Source: an uncultured Flavihumibacter sp.
GTDB taxonomy: Bacteria > Bacteroidota > Bacteroidia > Chitinophagales > Chitinophagaceae
Assembly: GCA_946482545.1 (NCBI GenBank)
Contig: CAMLRX010000052.1
Span: 1-32,277, forward strand
Direction: 5' to 3'
Length of the DNA: 32,277 nucleotides
Position numbers and translations under genes: made by a program. Each line of letters begins with the position of its first letter. The stretch's first letter is position 1. Of the stretch, positions 24,233 through 32,277 are shown piece after piece. The notes under the pieces were generated by a model, which was not told the DNA's origin, made no database searches, and was given only the letters and a program-made list of their open reading frames with translations.

Positions 24233-26179
24233 ATGAAACGTAAAAATATTTGGATACCGGTGGCCCTTTCCCTGTCCGTGTCGATGCTGGGCTCCTGTAA
24301 CAAGTTCCTTGATGTGGTGCCGGACAATGTGGCCACCATTGAAAATGCTTTTAAATTAAGAAATGAAGCTGAAAAGTACCTGTTTACCCTTTATTCCTAT
24401 CAGCCAAAAGGTGGGGACGGATGGTACAATGTAGGTTTGTTGGGCGGCGATGAAATCTGGCTGCCGCAAAACGACCAGGCGCACTGGCACCCGATTTTCA
24501 GGATCGCGCAGGGGCAGCAGAACAAAGATGCCCCGCTGTTTGACGAATGGACAGGTTCGAGAAAAGGAAACAGTACCCGGTTCGACCACCAGAAACTGTG
24601 GAGAGGCATCAGGCAGTGCAATATCTTCATTGAGAATATGGAGAACCCGGCGCTGGTGCCTGATATTACCCAGTCTGAACGTGAACGCTGGATCGCTGAA
24701 GCAAAGTTCCTCAAGGCTTACTACCATTTTTATATGATGCGTATGTATGGCCCTATTCCCATCATGGATCAGAACCTTGGGCTGGACGATGATGTGGATG
24801 GCTCTCTCTCCAAAAGAATGCCCGTTGATTCCTGTGTGAATTATATTTCAAACCTGCTGGATGAATCTTACGACAGGCTTCCTCCGCGCATTACAGAAGA
24901 AAACACACAGTTGGGCAGAGTCACGCAAACCATTGCCATGGCACTGAAGGCGAAATTATGGATCACTGCGGCAAGCCCGCTTTTCAATGGTAATCCCGAC
25001 ATGGCGTCTTTCCGTGATAAAGATGGCGTGGCGCTTTTTAATCCAACTTTCGATGCCAATAAATGGGTGAAGGCCCGCGATGCGGCAAAGGAGGCCATCG
25101 AAACCGCTGAAGCCAATGGTCATGGATTATATAAGTATACTGTTGACTTCCTTGGGTTGACGGACACCACCAAGACGCAGTTGAGCATCAGGAATGCGGT
25201 AACGGAAAGATGGGGCCGTGAGAATGTATGGCCCAATGCGCAAATGTATTTTGTGAACGAAGCACTCTGTATGCCACCCATGGAACGTGCAACCAACAAT
25301 ACACGTGCGCAATTACAGGGTATCTGGGCACCGCCGATGAAGATCGCCAAAATGTTCTACACGCAAAACGGTGTTCCGATCGAAGAAGACAGGACGCTCA
25401 ATTTCTCTAACTATGAACAACTGCGCACCGCTACTTCAGCCGAACGCAATTACATTGAACCCGGTTTCGTAACCGCACGCCTGAACTTTGACCGTGAACC
25501 ACGCTTCTACGCATCGCTCGGATTTGATGGTGGTGTATGGTATATGAAAGATGCGACATCAAATGGTAACGACAGGAATACCTTCTATGTGAAAGCGAAA
25601 AATGGCGACAAAGCTGGTTTCGGCGATTTTGTAAACTGGAACGAAACAGGCTATTTTATTAAAAAGCTGGTGCATTGGGAATCAACTACTGCTGGTTCTT
25701 CCGCACCCGTGTATAAACAATATCCATGGCCGGAAATCAGGATGTCTGATCTGTTACTGATGTATGCCGAAGCGTTGAATGAAGTGGAGCCCGGATCCGC
25801 ACAGGCCATTCAGTACGTGGATATGGTACGCGAAAGAGCAGGATTAAAAGGTGTGGTGGAATCCTGGAGCAATTATTCCAGCAATCCAACCAAATACACC
25901 ACCCAGGAGGGACTGCGGGAAATCATTCACCGTGAAAGACTGATAGAGCTGGCTTTCGAAGGACAACGATTCTGGGACCTCCGCCGCTGGAAGAAAGCAT
26001 TTGACGAACAGAACAAAGATATCACCGGATGGAGCATCATGGGTAAAACCGCGGAAACATATTACCGCGAAAGAGTGATCTACAGCCAGCGCTTCCTTTC
26101 TCCAAGGGACTATTTCTGGCCGATAGGATTGTATGATACACGTCGTAACCCGAACCTTGTTGAAAACCCGGGATGGTAA
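24233..26179 (+). CDS. SusD/RagB-type surface glycan-binding lipoprotein
   Basis: Cell-surface lipoprotein that caps the SusC barrel and binds incoming glycan. It has 648 aa with signal MKRKNIWIPVALSLSVSMLGSC (lipobox LGSC, Cys22) followed by NKFLDVVPDN, the standard SusD beginning. TPR-like helices in the N-terminal half include WIAEAKFLKAYYHFYMMRMYGPIPI. The C-terminal RagB/SusD region shows PEIRMSDLLLMYAEALNE and the signature IHRERLIELAFEGQRFWDLRRWK. Length is at the upper end of the family. Aromatic binding residues cannot be assigned from sequence alone. It lies between SusC (24 bp) and the DUF4959 lipoprotein (22 bp), clearly cotranscribed. Confidence 0.95.
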   Translation: MKRKNIWIPVALSLSVSMLGSCNKFLDVVPDNVATIENAFKLRNEAEKYLFTLYSYQPKGGDGWYNVGLLGGDEIWLPQNDQAHWHPIFRIAQGQQNKDAPLFDEWTGSRKGNSTRFDHQKLWRGIRQCNIFIENMENPALVPDITQSERERWIAEAKFLKAYYHFYMMRMYGPIPIMDQNLGLDDDVDGSLSKRMPVDSCVNYISNLLDESYDRLPPRITEENTQLGRVTQTIAMALKAKLWITAASPLFNGNPDMASFRDKDGVALFNPTFDANKWVKARDAAKEAIETAEANGHGLYKYTVDFLGLTDTTKTQLSIRNAVTERWGRENVWPNAQMYFVNEALCMPPMERATNNTRAQLQGIWAPPMKIAKMFYTQNGVPIEEDRTLNFSNYEQLRTATSAERNYIEPGFVTARLNFDREPRFYASLGFDGGVWYMKDATSNGNDRNTFYVKAKNGDKAGFGDFVNWNETGYFIKKLVHWESTTAGSSAPVYKQYPWPEIRMSDLLLMYAEALNEVEPGSAQAIQYVDMVRERAGLKGVVESWSNYSSNPTKYTTQEGLREIIHRERLIELAFEGQRFWDLRRWKKAFDEQNKDITGWSIMGKTAETYYRERVIYSQRFLSPRDYFWPIGLYDTRRNPNLVENPGW

Positions 26180-26201
26180 TGCTCATCTTAAACCAGAAAT
26201 T

Positions 26202-27398
26202 ATGAAACTGACAATAAAAACAGGACTTTTATTATTGATGCTGGCAACAGTTGTTTCCTGCAGGAAAAGTGAGGACCCAGGGCCAATTGACAATGATCCC
26301 ACAGTGCCAGGCACCATTACAAATGTTACGGTAGTGAATATGGCCGGGAAGGCAAAAATAATGTACCAGGTGCCGAACGATGAACGGCTGTTGTATGTAA
26401 AGGCTGAGTATGTACCTACATCCGGAGTGCCTGCTGAATCCAAAGCTTCTTATTACCAGGATTCACTGATTGTGGAAGGCTTCGCGGATATGAAGGAGTA
26501 TGAGGTGAAGCTGTATTCTGTATCCAGAAGTGGTGTGGAGTCTGAACCGGTGGTAGTTAAAGTACAGCCACTGGAGGCGCCCATCTGGAAAGTATTTAAG
26601 AGTATAGAGGTGGAAAATGATTTTGGTGGGTTCAACATCCGCGCGGTTAATCCAACCAAGGATAATATAGGACTGGTGGTACTTACCAGAAACAGATTTC
26701 TCGAGTTTGAAGTAGACAACAACAAAAGCTTATTTACCAATATCGACTCCATCCTGAAAAAGGTGCGGGGTTTGGATACCATGGATATAAGAGTGGGCTT
26801 TCTTGTGAGAGACCGTTGGGGAAATACGACAGATACGCTGTACAAGGACCTGAAACCTATTTATGAGGTACAACTTGATCCTTCAAAGTTCAGGGCATTT
26901 GTATTGCCGGGAGATGCGCCGCAGGTGACTAATGGCGCGAGGCTTGAATATGCCTGGGACAACAGATTAGGTTGGCCATATACCAGCTTCACCCATCAGG
27001 TGAATGGAGGACCTCAGCCACACATGATCACTTTAGATATGGGCATCGTATCCAAATTAAGCAGAATCTATATCAGGCCTTATCCTGAAGGAGACAGGTA
27101 TTATTTTCTTACAACAATGAAACGTTTTGAAGTGTACGGATCGGTAAACCCGTCTTCCAATGGCGCATTGGACGGAAGCTGGCAACTGATCGGCTACTAT
27201 GAAGTAGTAAAGCCTTCAGGATTGGCTTATGGTACCGACAATAATCTGGACCAGACTACCGCATCGGCTGGATTTAACTTTGATGTGCGGCTGGATGCGC
27301 CAAGGGTAAGGTACATGCGCATCCGTTGTCTGGAAAATTTTGCCGGAGGTACCGCGCAAAGCATCAATGAACTGAAAGTATATGGCGATCCGCGTTAG
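26202..27398 (+). CDS. DUF4959/DUF5126/DUF5000 lipoprotein, likely surface glycan-binding protein
   Basis: A 398-aa lipoprotein from the ATG at 26202 (MKLTIKTGLLLLMLATVVSC, Cys20); the frame is open back into the SusD gene, but the earlier part overlaps SusD and lacks a signal. Residues about 33-135 look like the fibronectin-like DUF4959 (PGTITNVTVVNMAGKAKIMYQVP). The middle (about 140-245) resembles DUF5126, and the end (about 255-398) is a DUF5000 discoidin-like domain (ITLDMGIVSKLSRIYIRPY to RYMRIRCLEN to SINELKVYGDP). Such proteins follow SusD in many PULs at the SusE/F position and are presumed to bind glycan at the surface. Specificity is unknown. Confidence 0.85.
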   Translation: MKLTIKTGLLLLMLATVVSCRKSEDPGPIDNDPTVPGTITNVTVVNMAGKAKIMYQVPNDERLLYVKAEYVPTSGVPAESKASYYQDSLIVEGFADMKEYEVKLYSVSRSGVESEPVVVKVQPLEAPIWKVFKSIEVENDFGGFNIRAVNPTKDNIGLVVLTRNRFLEFEVDNNKSLFTNIDSILKKVRGLDTMDIRVGFLVRDRWGNTTDTLYKDLKPIYEVQLDPSKFRAFVLPGDAPQVTNGARLEYAWDNRLGWPYTSFTHQVNGGPQPHMITLDMGIVSKLSRIYIRPYPEGDRYYFLTTMKRFEVYGSVNPSSNGALDGSWQLIGYYEVVKPSGLAYGTDNNLDQTTASAGFNFDVRLDAPRVRYMRIRCLENFAGGTAQSINELKVYGDPR

Positions 27399-27431
27399 TG
27401 TTGCCCATTCTTTACAATTAAAAACAGCAAT

Positions 27432-28631
27432 ATGAAACTGTTTTCAGGTATGAAAAATATATTGAGGGTAGCCGGGGCCTTGCTTTGTTCCGGTACGGTG
27501 TTGCTCTCCTGTTCAAAATGGGATGACTATAAAAAGCACATAGAAACGGGTGAAATACTTTACACGGGTAAACTCGATTCTGCTAAAATCTTTTCCGGCA
27601 AAGAGCGTATTCAGGTATATGGCTTGCTCAACTCGGATCCTAAAATCGTTGCGTTGAAAGTATTCTGGAACGATAAAAAAGATTCTGCTGTTTACGAAAT
27701 CAAACCAGCCCTTATTGATACTTTCAGGCAATACATTAATATTTCAGAAGGTATCAGGCCCTTTACCATTCATACTTATGATGCACAGGGAAACAAATCA
27801 GTGCCGGTTGTGGTAACAGGTGTCTCTTATGGAAATGCTTACCGCCGGAAAATATCCAACCGGTTGATCGGTAGTTTTGAATTTGAACCAGGGTATACCA
27901 TTATCAACTGGGAGCAACTTGATCCGTCGCTGGGTGCCCAATATACTGAACTGGAATATACTGACAGTGGAAAAGTGAAGACCCTGGTGTTTAAACCCAC
28001 TGAAGCTTCCATCAGGTTAAATGGTATGGATTCAACCACTACAATCCGTTATAGAACCGTTTTTAAGCCGGATGCTACCAGTGTGGATACATTCCATGTT
28101 CCTTATACGGAAAGAGTGGTAAAAGTTGCGCCACAATTACTCAACAGAAAAGTTCCTTTCATCGCTTCCGGAAGAAGCGGGAGATGGGGCAATCTCGCAG
28201 AATGGAAATCTAATGATGCCGTGAAAAGCCATGGCGGTTATGGCGGCTGGGACGAATGGAACGGCAATATTTTTAATGTGGAATCCGGATGGGGCGCGCC
28301 TGCAGTGACCAATGGGAAAATTTGGCAAACACGTGTATTGAATCCAGGTACCTATACTTTCTCAATCTCCGACCTCAGGGATACCAACCTAACGGAAGCG
28401 GACAACGCTTACCTGGTGGTGTCAGCGGGTGACGGATTACCAGATGTGGCGCAGGTGCAAACCGCTATCGGGTATACAAAAATCGTAAACGGAAAGCCAC
28501 TTGCTCAACTGAAAGTGACCTTCACTTTAACAGAAAGAAAAGAGGTGAGCATAGGTTATCTTACCACACAACCGGCGGGAGACCCCGGCAGGTTCTGCAA
28601 CGTCAGAGCTTTCAATTTTATCGAGAATTAA
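27432..28631 (+). CDS. DUF4998/DUF5013 lipoprotein, likely surface glycan-binding protein
   Basis: A 399-aa lipoprotein with signal MKLFSGMKNILRVAGALLCSG and lipobox LLSC near residue 27. Residues about 28-225 fit DUF4998: SKWDDYKKHIETGEILYTGKLDSAKIFSG is its typical opening. The C-terminal part (about 250-398) is a lectin-like beta-sandwich of the DUF5013 kind: GGYGGWDEWNGNIFNVESGWG, then PGTYTFSISDLRDTN and CNVRAFNFIEN. It sits at the SusF-like position, last before a terminator, 33 bp after the DUF4959 gene. DUF4998 and DUF5000 proteins commonly occur as a pair with one SusC/D pair, and the same is seen here. Confidence 0.83.
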   Translation: MKLFSGMKNILRVAGALLCSGTVLLSCSKWDDYKKHIETGEILYTGKLDSAKIFSGKERIQVYGLLNSDPKIVALKVFWNDKKDSAVYEIKPALIDTFRQYINISEGIRPFTIHTYDAQGNKSVPVVVTGVSYGNAYRRKISNRLIGSFEFEPGYTIINWEQLDPSLGAQYTELEYTDSGKVKTLVFKPTEASIRLNGMDSTTTIRYRTVFKPDATSVDTFHVPYTERVVKVAPQLLNRKVPFIASGRSGRWGNLAEWKSNDAVKSHGGYGGWDEWNGNIFNVESGWGAPAVTNGKIWQTRVLNPGTYTFSISDLRDTNLTEADNAYLVVSAGDGLPDVAQVQTAIGYTKIVNGKPLAQLKVTFTLTERKEVSIGYLTTQPAGDPGRFCNVRAFNFIEN

Positions 28632-28662
28632 GGCAGTTTGGTTAGATTCATTTGCAATCGAC

Positions 28663-28695
28663 GAGGGGCATGTTTCTACATGTCCCTCTCTTTTA
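28663..28695 (+). terminator. intrinsic terminator of the SusC operon
   Basis: GAGGGGCATGT (28663-28673) pairs with ACATGTCCCTC (28678-28688) over 11 bp, with one G-U wobble and a TTCT loop, followed by TCTTTT. It lies 31 bp after the last lipoprotein gene, so the GH35 gene probably has its own promoter. Confidence 0.75.
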
Positions 28696-28713
28696 ATGTG
28701 ACTGATAAGTTAA

Positions 28714-28779
28714 AACAACTGTTAAAAAACATGTTGTTACATAATACTTACACGAATTGCTAAAATACGCGAAGTATTT
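28714..28779. promoter_or_regulatory. inverted repeats before the GH35 gene
   Basis: AAATAC-N5-GTATTT (28763-28779) is a perfect dyad 52 bp before the GH35 ATG. AACAAC (28714-28719) and GTTGTT (28733-28738) form a second, looser dyad upstream. No TAnnTTTG element is found. These are candidates for separate control of the GH35 gene; the regulator is unknown. Confidence 0.35.
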
Positions 28780-28831
28780 CCCAAGCCTAACCCTTTAACT
28801 TGCGCGCAATACTCCTTATTGATTTATTGTA

Positions 28832-31156
28832 ATGCAAAAATTGATGTTGAAAAAGATTAAAGTCCTTTTACTGGCCGTACTGGTAACAGCCACGGCTTCG
28901 GCCCAGCAGGCAAAACACAGTTTTGAGATCGGCAAGAAAGATTTCATCCTCGACGGAAAACCGCTCCACATCATCAGTGGTGAAATGCACTATGCGAGAA
29001 TTCCACGCCCTTACTGGCGCGACCGGTTGAAAAAAGCCCGCGCTATGGGACTCAATACCATCTGCACGTATATGTTCTGGAACGCGCATGAACCCACGCC
29101 TGGAAAATTTGATTTCAAAGACAACCTGGACATCGCCGCTTTCTGTAAGATCGCGCAGGAAGAAGGGCTATGGGTTATCATCCGTCCCGGGCCATATACC
29201 TGCGCAGAATGGGACCTCGGCGGTTTGCCTGCCTGGTTGCTGAAAAACAAAGGCATCACCCTCCGCAGTTCTGACCCTAAATACATGCCCGCCACACTGG
29301 CTTTTCTCAATAGGGCCGTGCAGTCATTCAAAGGGAATCTCATTTCTAAAGGTGGTAACGTACTGATGGTACAGGTGGAAAACGAGTATGGCGTTTACGC
29401 CGGTGATAAGGTGTATGTAAACGCGATCAAGAATACGTTGTTGGAAGCAGGTGTGGATGTACCCCTGTTCCACTGCGACTGGGCCGGAAAGAACTATTAC
29501 GACAACGCACACGTTGAAGGTGTAATGCCTTCCATTAATTTCGGCGGCGGCGCACAAAAGAACTTCGCCATCTTCGAAAAATACGCACCAGACGTTCCAA
29601 AATTCAACTCGGAATTCTGGACCGGATGGTTCGATTACTGGGGCGGAAAACACGAAGTGCATTCCGTGGAAGAAAAACTCGCCGATTTTAAATGGATGGT
29701 GGACAACGGGGTGTCTGTTAACCTGTACATGTTCCATGGCGGCACCAGCAACGGGTTCTTCCCCGGAGCAAATGGCAGCAATACTTATTTCACGCCTTAC
29801 ACCACCAGCTACGATTACGATGCTCCGTTGAGCGAAGACGGCGTGCCCAATGAAAAGTTCTTCGCTTTTCAGAAAGTCATCAAAGACAAGTATCCTTCGC
29901 TGCAACTGCCGGCACTTCCTGCACCACTCAAAAAGATTACAATTCCTGAATTCGCTTTCAAACCCGTGGCCTCATTAAAGGATAACCTGCCGAAACCAAT
30001 TCTGTCGGATAAGCCACAGCCCATGGAAATGCTGGACCAAAACTCCGGCTATATTTTATATGCCCACGAAACCACCGGTCCTTTGCAAGGCAACCTGCTC
30101 ATTAAAAGAGTAATGGACCGTGCTACAGTTTATGTGGATGGAATAAAGATCGGGGTGCTTGACAGAAGATTGAACCAATCCACCTTGGCATTGGATATTA
30201 AAGAGAACACAAAGCACCGCATTGAAATCTTAGTGGAACACCAGGCGCGTGTGAACTTCGGGAACGCCATCGACTCAGAAAGAAAGGGCATCACCGAAGG
30301 TGTCTGGTTCAATGGCAAAGAACTGACCGGTTGGCAACATTACAAACTCCCACTCAACAATGTGGCCGCTTTTAAACCTTCCGCTTACAGGGATGGATAC
30401 CCGCACCTCTACCGTGCAAAGATCACGCTGAATGAAACGGGAGATACCTATTTCGATACCCGGAAACTGGGTAAGGGCTTATTGTGGGTGAATGGAAGGC
30501 ATATCGGTCGCTACTGGTTCATCGGTCCGCAACAAACTTTGTTCATTCCCGGGTGCTGGTTGAAAAAAGGAGAAAATGAAATCATGATCCTGGAAAGTGA
30601 ATCCATCGCGGAGCCGAAAATAGCAGGGATCAACGAACAAATCTGGGACACAAAAGTGGATTCTTCTCTCCTCCACGGAAAAAACGGACTGCTCCCCGTA
30701 TTGCCTGACACCGATAAAAAATATTCCGGCACATTCGAAGACAAAGACGGCTGGCAGGAAGTCTCGTTCAACAACACGTTCTCGGGTCGCTACATTTGCC
30801 TTGAAGCGAATGCGTCTTATGGCAACGTGAATTATACCACCATCGCCGAACTCCGGTTTATTGACGCGGAGGGTAAAGAAATTCCCCGTGAAGAATACAA
30901 TATCGTTTTCGCAGACAGCGAAGAGCTTTCCCAGGAAAACGGTCTCGCCAACCTCCTCGCCGATAACCAACCCACCACTTACTGGCATACCGCCTGGAGC
31001 AAAAACGAAAAGCAGTTGCCCCACCAGGTGATCATTGACCTCGGCATATCAAGAAAAGTAAAAGGGGTGAAGTATTTGCCCCGGACAGGTGTTTCAAAAG
31101 GAAGGGTGAAAGCGTTTAATTTGTATGTTTCAGAGGGTGGTTTTGAGTTTAAGTAG
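28832..31156 (+). CDS. glycoside hydrolase family 35 beta-galactosidase with discoidin-like C-terminus
   Basis: Retaining exo-beta-galactosidase expected to trim galactose from imported oligosaccharides. The 774-aa protein has a signal peptide ending ATASAQ, so it is periplasmic. The TIM barrel (about 30-350) begins FILDGKPLHIISGEMHYARIPR and contains VIIRPGPYTCAEWDLGGLPAWLL. The acid/base is E185 in QVENEYG and the nucleophile E261 in FNSEFWTGW; both are present. Beta-sandwich domains follow (about 400-600), including LLWVNGRHIGRYWFIGPQQTLFIPG. A C-terminal F5/8-type region (about 650-774) contains IAELRFIDAEGKEIP and QVIIDLGISRKVKGVKYLPR. A second ATG at codon 5 is possible. It lies just after the SusC operon terminator and is the only glycosidase directly attached to the PUL. 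Confidence 0.95.
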   Translation: MQKLMLKKIKVLLLAVLVTATASAQQAKHSFEIGKKDFILDGKPLHIISGEMHYARIPRPYWRDRLKKARAMGLNTICTYMFWNAHEPTPGKFDFKDNLDIAAFCKIAQEEGLWVIIRPGPYTCAEWDLGGLPAWLLKNKGITLRSSDPKYMPATLAFLNRAVQSFKGNLISKGGNVLMVQVENEYGVYAGDKVYVNAIKNTLLEAGVDVPLFHCDWAGKNYYDNAHVEGVMPSINFGGGAQKNFAIFEKYAPDVPKFNSEFWTGWFDYWGGKHEVHSVEEKLADFKWMVDNGVSVNLYMFHGGTSNGFFPGANGSNTYFTPYTTSYDYDAPLSEDGVPNEKFFAFQKVIKDKYPSLQLPALPAPLKKITIPEFAFKPVASLKDNLPKPILSDKPQPMEMLDQNSGYILYAHETTGPLQGNLLIKRVMDRATVYVDGIKIGVLDRRLNQSTLALDIKENTKHRIEILVEHQARVNFGNAIDSERKGITEGVWFNGKELTGWQHYKLPLNNVAAFKPSAYRDGYPHLYRAKITLNETGDTYFDTRKLGKGLLWVNGRHIGRYWFIGPQQTLFIPGCWLKKGENEIMILESESIAEPKIAGINEQIWDTKVDSSLLHGKNGLLPVLPDTDKKYSGTFEDKDGWQEVSFNNTFSGRYICLEANASYGNVNYTTIAELRFIDAEGKEIPREEYNIVFADSEELSQENGLANLLADNQPTTYWHTAWSKNEKQLPHQVIIDLGISRKVKGVKYLPRTGVSKGRVKAFNLYVSEGGFEFK

Positions 31157-31195
31157 CCTCACCCCGCCTCCTATCCCAGGGGAGAGGGGCAATGT
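31157..31195. repeat. GC-rich intergenic repeat remnant
   Basis: Directly after the GH35 stop, C-rich and G-rich blocks (CTCACCCC, CCCAGGGGAGAGGGGC) form a partial inverted repeat. It resembles short intergenic repeats I associate with Bacteroidota genomes and could act as a weak terminator. Confidence 0.35.
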
Positions 31196-31238
31196 TCATT
31201 TTGACGGAGTAGTATAATCATTACAATAAGTAATTTTC

Positions 31239-31357
31239 CACGCCAAGACGCAAAGAAGCAAGGACGCAAAGCCTTGCTTCTTTGTTACAGTATCAATTTC
31301 CAGCATCTTGTGCTACAACAACTCCTTGCGTACCTTGCGCCTTTGCGTCTTCGCGTG
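31239..31357. repeat. nested inverted-repeat element (ACGCAAAG family)
   Basis: The outer arms CACGCCAAGACGCAAAG (31239-31255) and CTTTGCGTCTTCGCGTG (31341-31357) pair at 16 of 17 positions. Inside the left half lies a perfect 13-bp hairpin, CAAAGAAGCAAGG (31251-31263) with CCTTGCTTCTTTG (31272-31284), around an 8-base loop. The word ACGCAAAG occurs twice on the left and, as CTTTGCGT or similar, on the right. It is non-coding and resembles interspersed REP-like elements of this phylum, possibly a miniature mobile element. No target-site duplication is evident. Confidence 0.65.
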
Positions 31358-31399
31358 AAAGAAATAATCTCCAGCAACAACGCTGCCACGTAAAACAGA

Positions 31400-31425
31400 A
31401 AAGCCCGGAACCAATGTCCGAGCTT
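31400..31425 (-). terminator. intrinsic terminator of the TonB receptor gene
   Basis: AAAGCCCGGA and TCCGAGCTTT form a 10-bp stem with one mismatch around 7 bases. On the minus strand it is followed by TCTGTTTT, 25 bp after the receptor stop codon. On the plus strand GTTTTTCT follows, so it may work in both directions. Confidence 0.7.
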
Positions 31426-31449
31426 TGTTTTTCTAAGGTAACCACCACC

Positions 31450-32277
31450 TTAGAAAGTATATCTCAGCGTGATGCCGAAAGTTCTTGGATCACCCAACAC
31501 ACCTGCATAGTGTCCGGCATTTCCTGCCGCGGGCAACAGTTGTTCAAAATAATCTTTATCCAAAAGGTTGCGTGCCCAGAGGAAAGCGGAGAACCCTTCC
31601 AGTGCGCGGAAACCTAACCGGGCGTTCACGAGGGAATAGCCGTCGATGTTCAGGAACCTGGAAGGAGAGGGGCTGGAAGAGAAAGAGGAGCGGTGATAAG
31701 TTTCTACCGCGAAGAAATATTTACCATCCTGCTCCAGGAACTTCGCCTGGTTGGATGTAAGTTCTCCACCCAGTGAGCCTGCCCATTTGGAGATGCCGGG
31801 CAGTTCGCCGCCGGAGATGTCTTTGAAAGCGGAGGGTGCACCTGTTTCTTCCAGGGGAACCGGAGCGTTTTTAAAGGAAACGTATTTTCCATCTGTATAG
31901 GCGATGGCGCCGTTCAGACTAACGTGTTTGCCTAAACGTGTATTTGCATCCAGTTCAACACCCAGCACGCGTACTTTTTCGGCGTTGGCGAGATAGCCCC
32001 TGTTTACGCCTACTTCTGCGGTTTGCACCTGGGTTTGGTAATCTTTGATGTCGGTATGGTGGAAGACGATGTTTACTGTGGTACCGCGCGAGGGTTGTGA
32101 TTTAACGCCCACTTCATAGTGTGTAACGTATTCAGGTTTGATCCTGGCGAGTTCAATCATCGCTTCCCCGCCGGAAGTGGGAAGACCGCCAAGGTTTACG
32201 CCAATGGGTTTGTAGCTGGTGCTGAAGGTGGCGAATGTATTCACTTTTTCTGCGGCTTTAAAGGAGACGGTAAGTTG
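31450..32277 (-). CDS. TonB-dependent receptor, C-terminal barrel part
   Basis: Outer-membrane receptor whose beginning lies beyond the right edge; 275 codons are visible. The sequence is a series of amphipathic beta strands, including ATFSTSYKPIGVNLGGLPTSG, IKPEYVTHYEVGVKSQPSRGTTVNIVFHHTDIKDYQ, LGVELDANTRLGKHVSLNGAIAYTDG and NIDGYSLVNARLGFRALEGFSAFLWARNLLDKDYFE. It ends GITLRYTF with the C-terminal Phe required for barrel assembly. The LWARNLLDKDYFEQ segment and the overall pattern fit siderophore/vitamin-type TonB receptors better than SusC proteins, and no SusD follows. The substrate cannot be assigned without the plug. It is convergent with the GH35 gene and has its own terminator. Confidence 0.9.
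   Translation of the reverse strand, partial: QLTVSFKAAEKVNTFATFSTSYKPIGVNLGGLPTSGGEAMIELARIKPEYVTHYEVGVKSQPSRGTTVNIVFHHTDIKDYQTQVQTAEVGVNRGYLANAEKVRVLGVELDANTRLGKHVSLNGAIAYTDGKYVSFKNAPVPLEETGAPSAFKDISGGELPGISKWAGSLGGELTSNQAKFLEQDGKYFFAVETYHRSSFSSSPSPSRFLNIDGYSLVNARLGFRALEGFSAFLWARNLLDKDYFEQLLPAAGNAGHYAGVLGDPRTFGITLRYTF

Overview
The window looks like a chromosomal segment of a Bacteroidota, most likely a Chitinophagaceae-type soil or gut-associated bacterium. The reasons are a SusC/SusD pair with DUF4959/DUF5126/DUF5000 and DUF4998/DUF5013 lipoproteins, a one-protein hybrid two-component system (HTCS) with an AraC output domain, Bacteroidota-type promoter elements (TTTG, about 20 nt, TAnnTTTG) with little Shine-Dalgarno signal, and the coupled HipA-like kinase/DUF3037 pair. 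The species assignment is inference; no rRNA or marker gene is complete here.

Layout. (1) 1-2642, minus strand: the 5' end of a FabF-type ketosynthase whose ATG overlaps the stop of a TetR regulator (ATGA), a palindromic operator in front of that regulator, and a large secreted protein of unknown function. (2) 2801-3052: a small GYF_2-domain protein with an FNR-like box upstream. (3) 3249-11185, plus strand: a TetR regulator with a good promoter, then about 1.2 kb without genes, then a complete tripartite RND efflux system (adaptor, inner-membrane pump, outer-membrane channel). (4) 11186-16369: short genes on both strands, namely two small proteins, an alpha/beta hydrolase, a GH76 mannanase-like enzyme, a double SRPBCC protein, a small GNAT-like protein, and a DUF3037/HipA-like kinase pair. 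(5) 16545-31156, plus strand: a polysaccharide utilization locus made of HTCS sensor, SusC, SusD, two surface lipoproteins and a GH35 beta-galactosidase with a discoidin tail. (6) 31157-31449: non-coding repeats and a terminator. (7) 31450-32277, minus strand: the C-terminal barrel of a TonB-dependent receptor.

How the genes work together. The TetR regulator at 3322 probably controls itself and the RND operon: near-identical 17-bp palindromes lie just after the regulator and immediately before the adaptor start codon, with a weaker copy over the regulator's own transcription start. In the PUL, the HTCS would sense an oligosaccharide in the periplasm and activate the SusC operon. SusC/SusD plus the two lipoproteins would bind and import glycan, and GH35 (and perhaps the nearby GH76) would degrade it.

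The most unusual feature is the gene-free stretch at 4109-4986. It is a two-level satellite-like array: about 95 degenerate units of roughly 9 bp (consensus near TAAAnCnnG) that are also organised into a 156-bp higher-order repeat. Two adjacent 156-bp copies look identical and the outer copies are increasingly decayed. It lies between the two best operator candidates of the efflux system, and the operators themselves show the same 9-bp TAA spacing. I know of no described element of this form.
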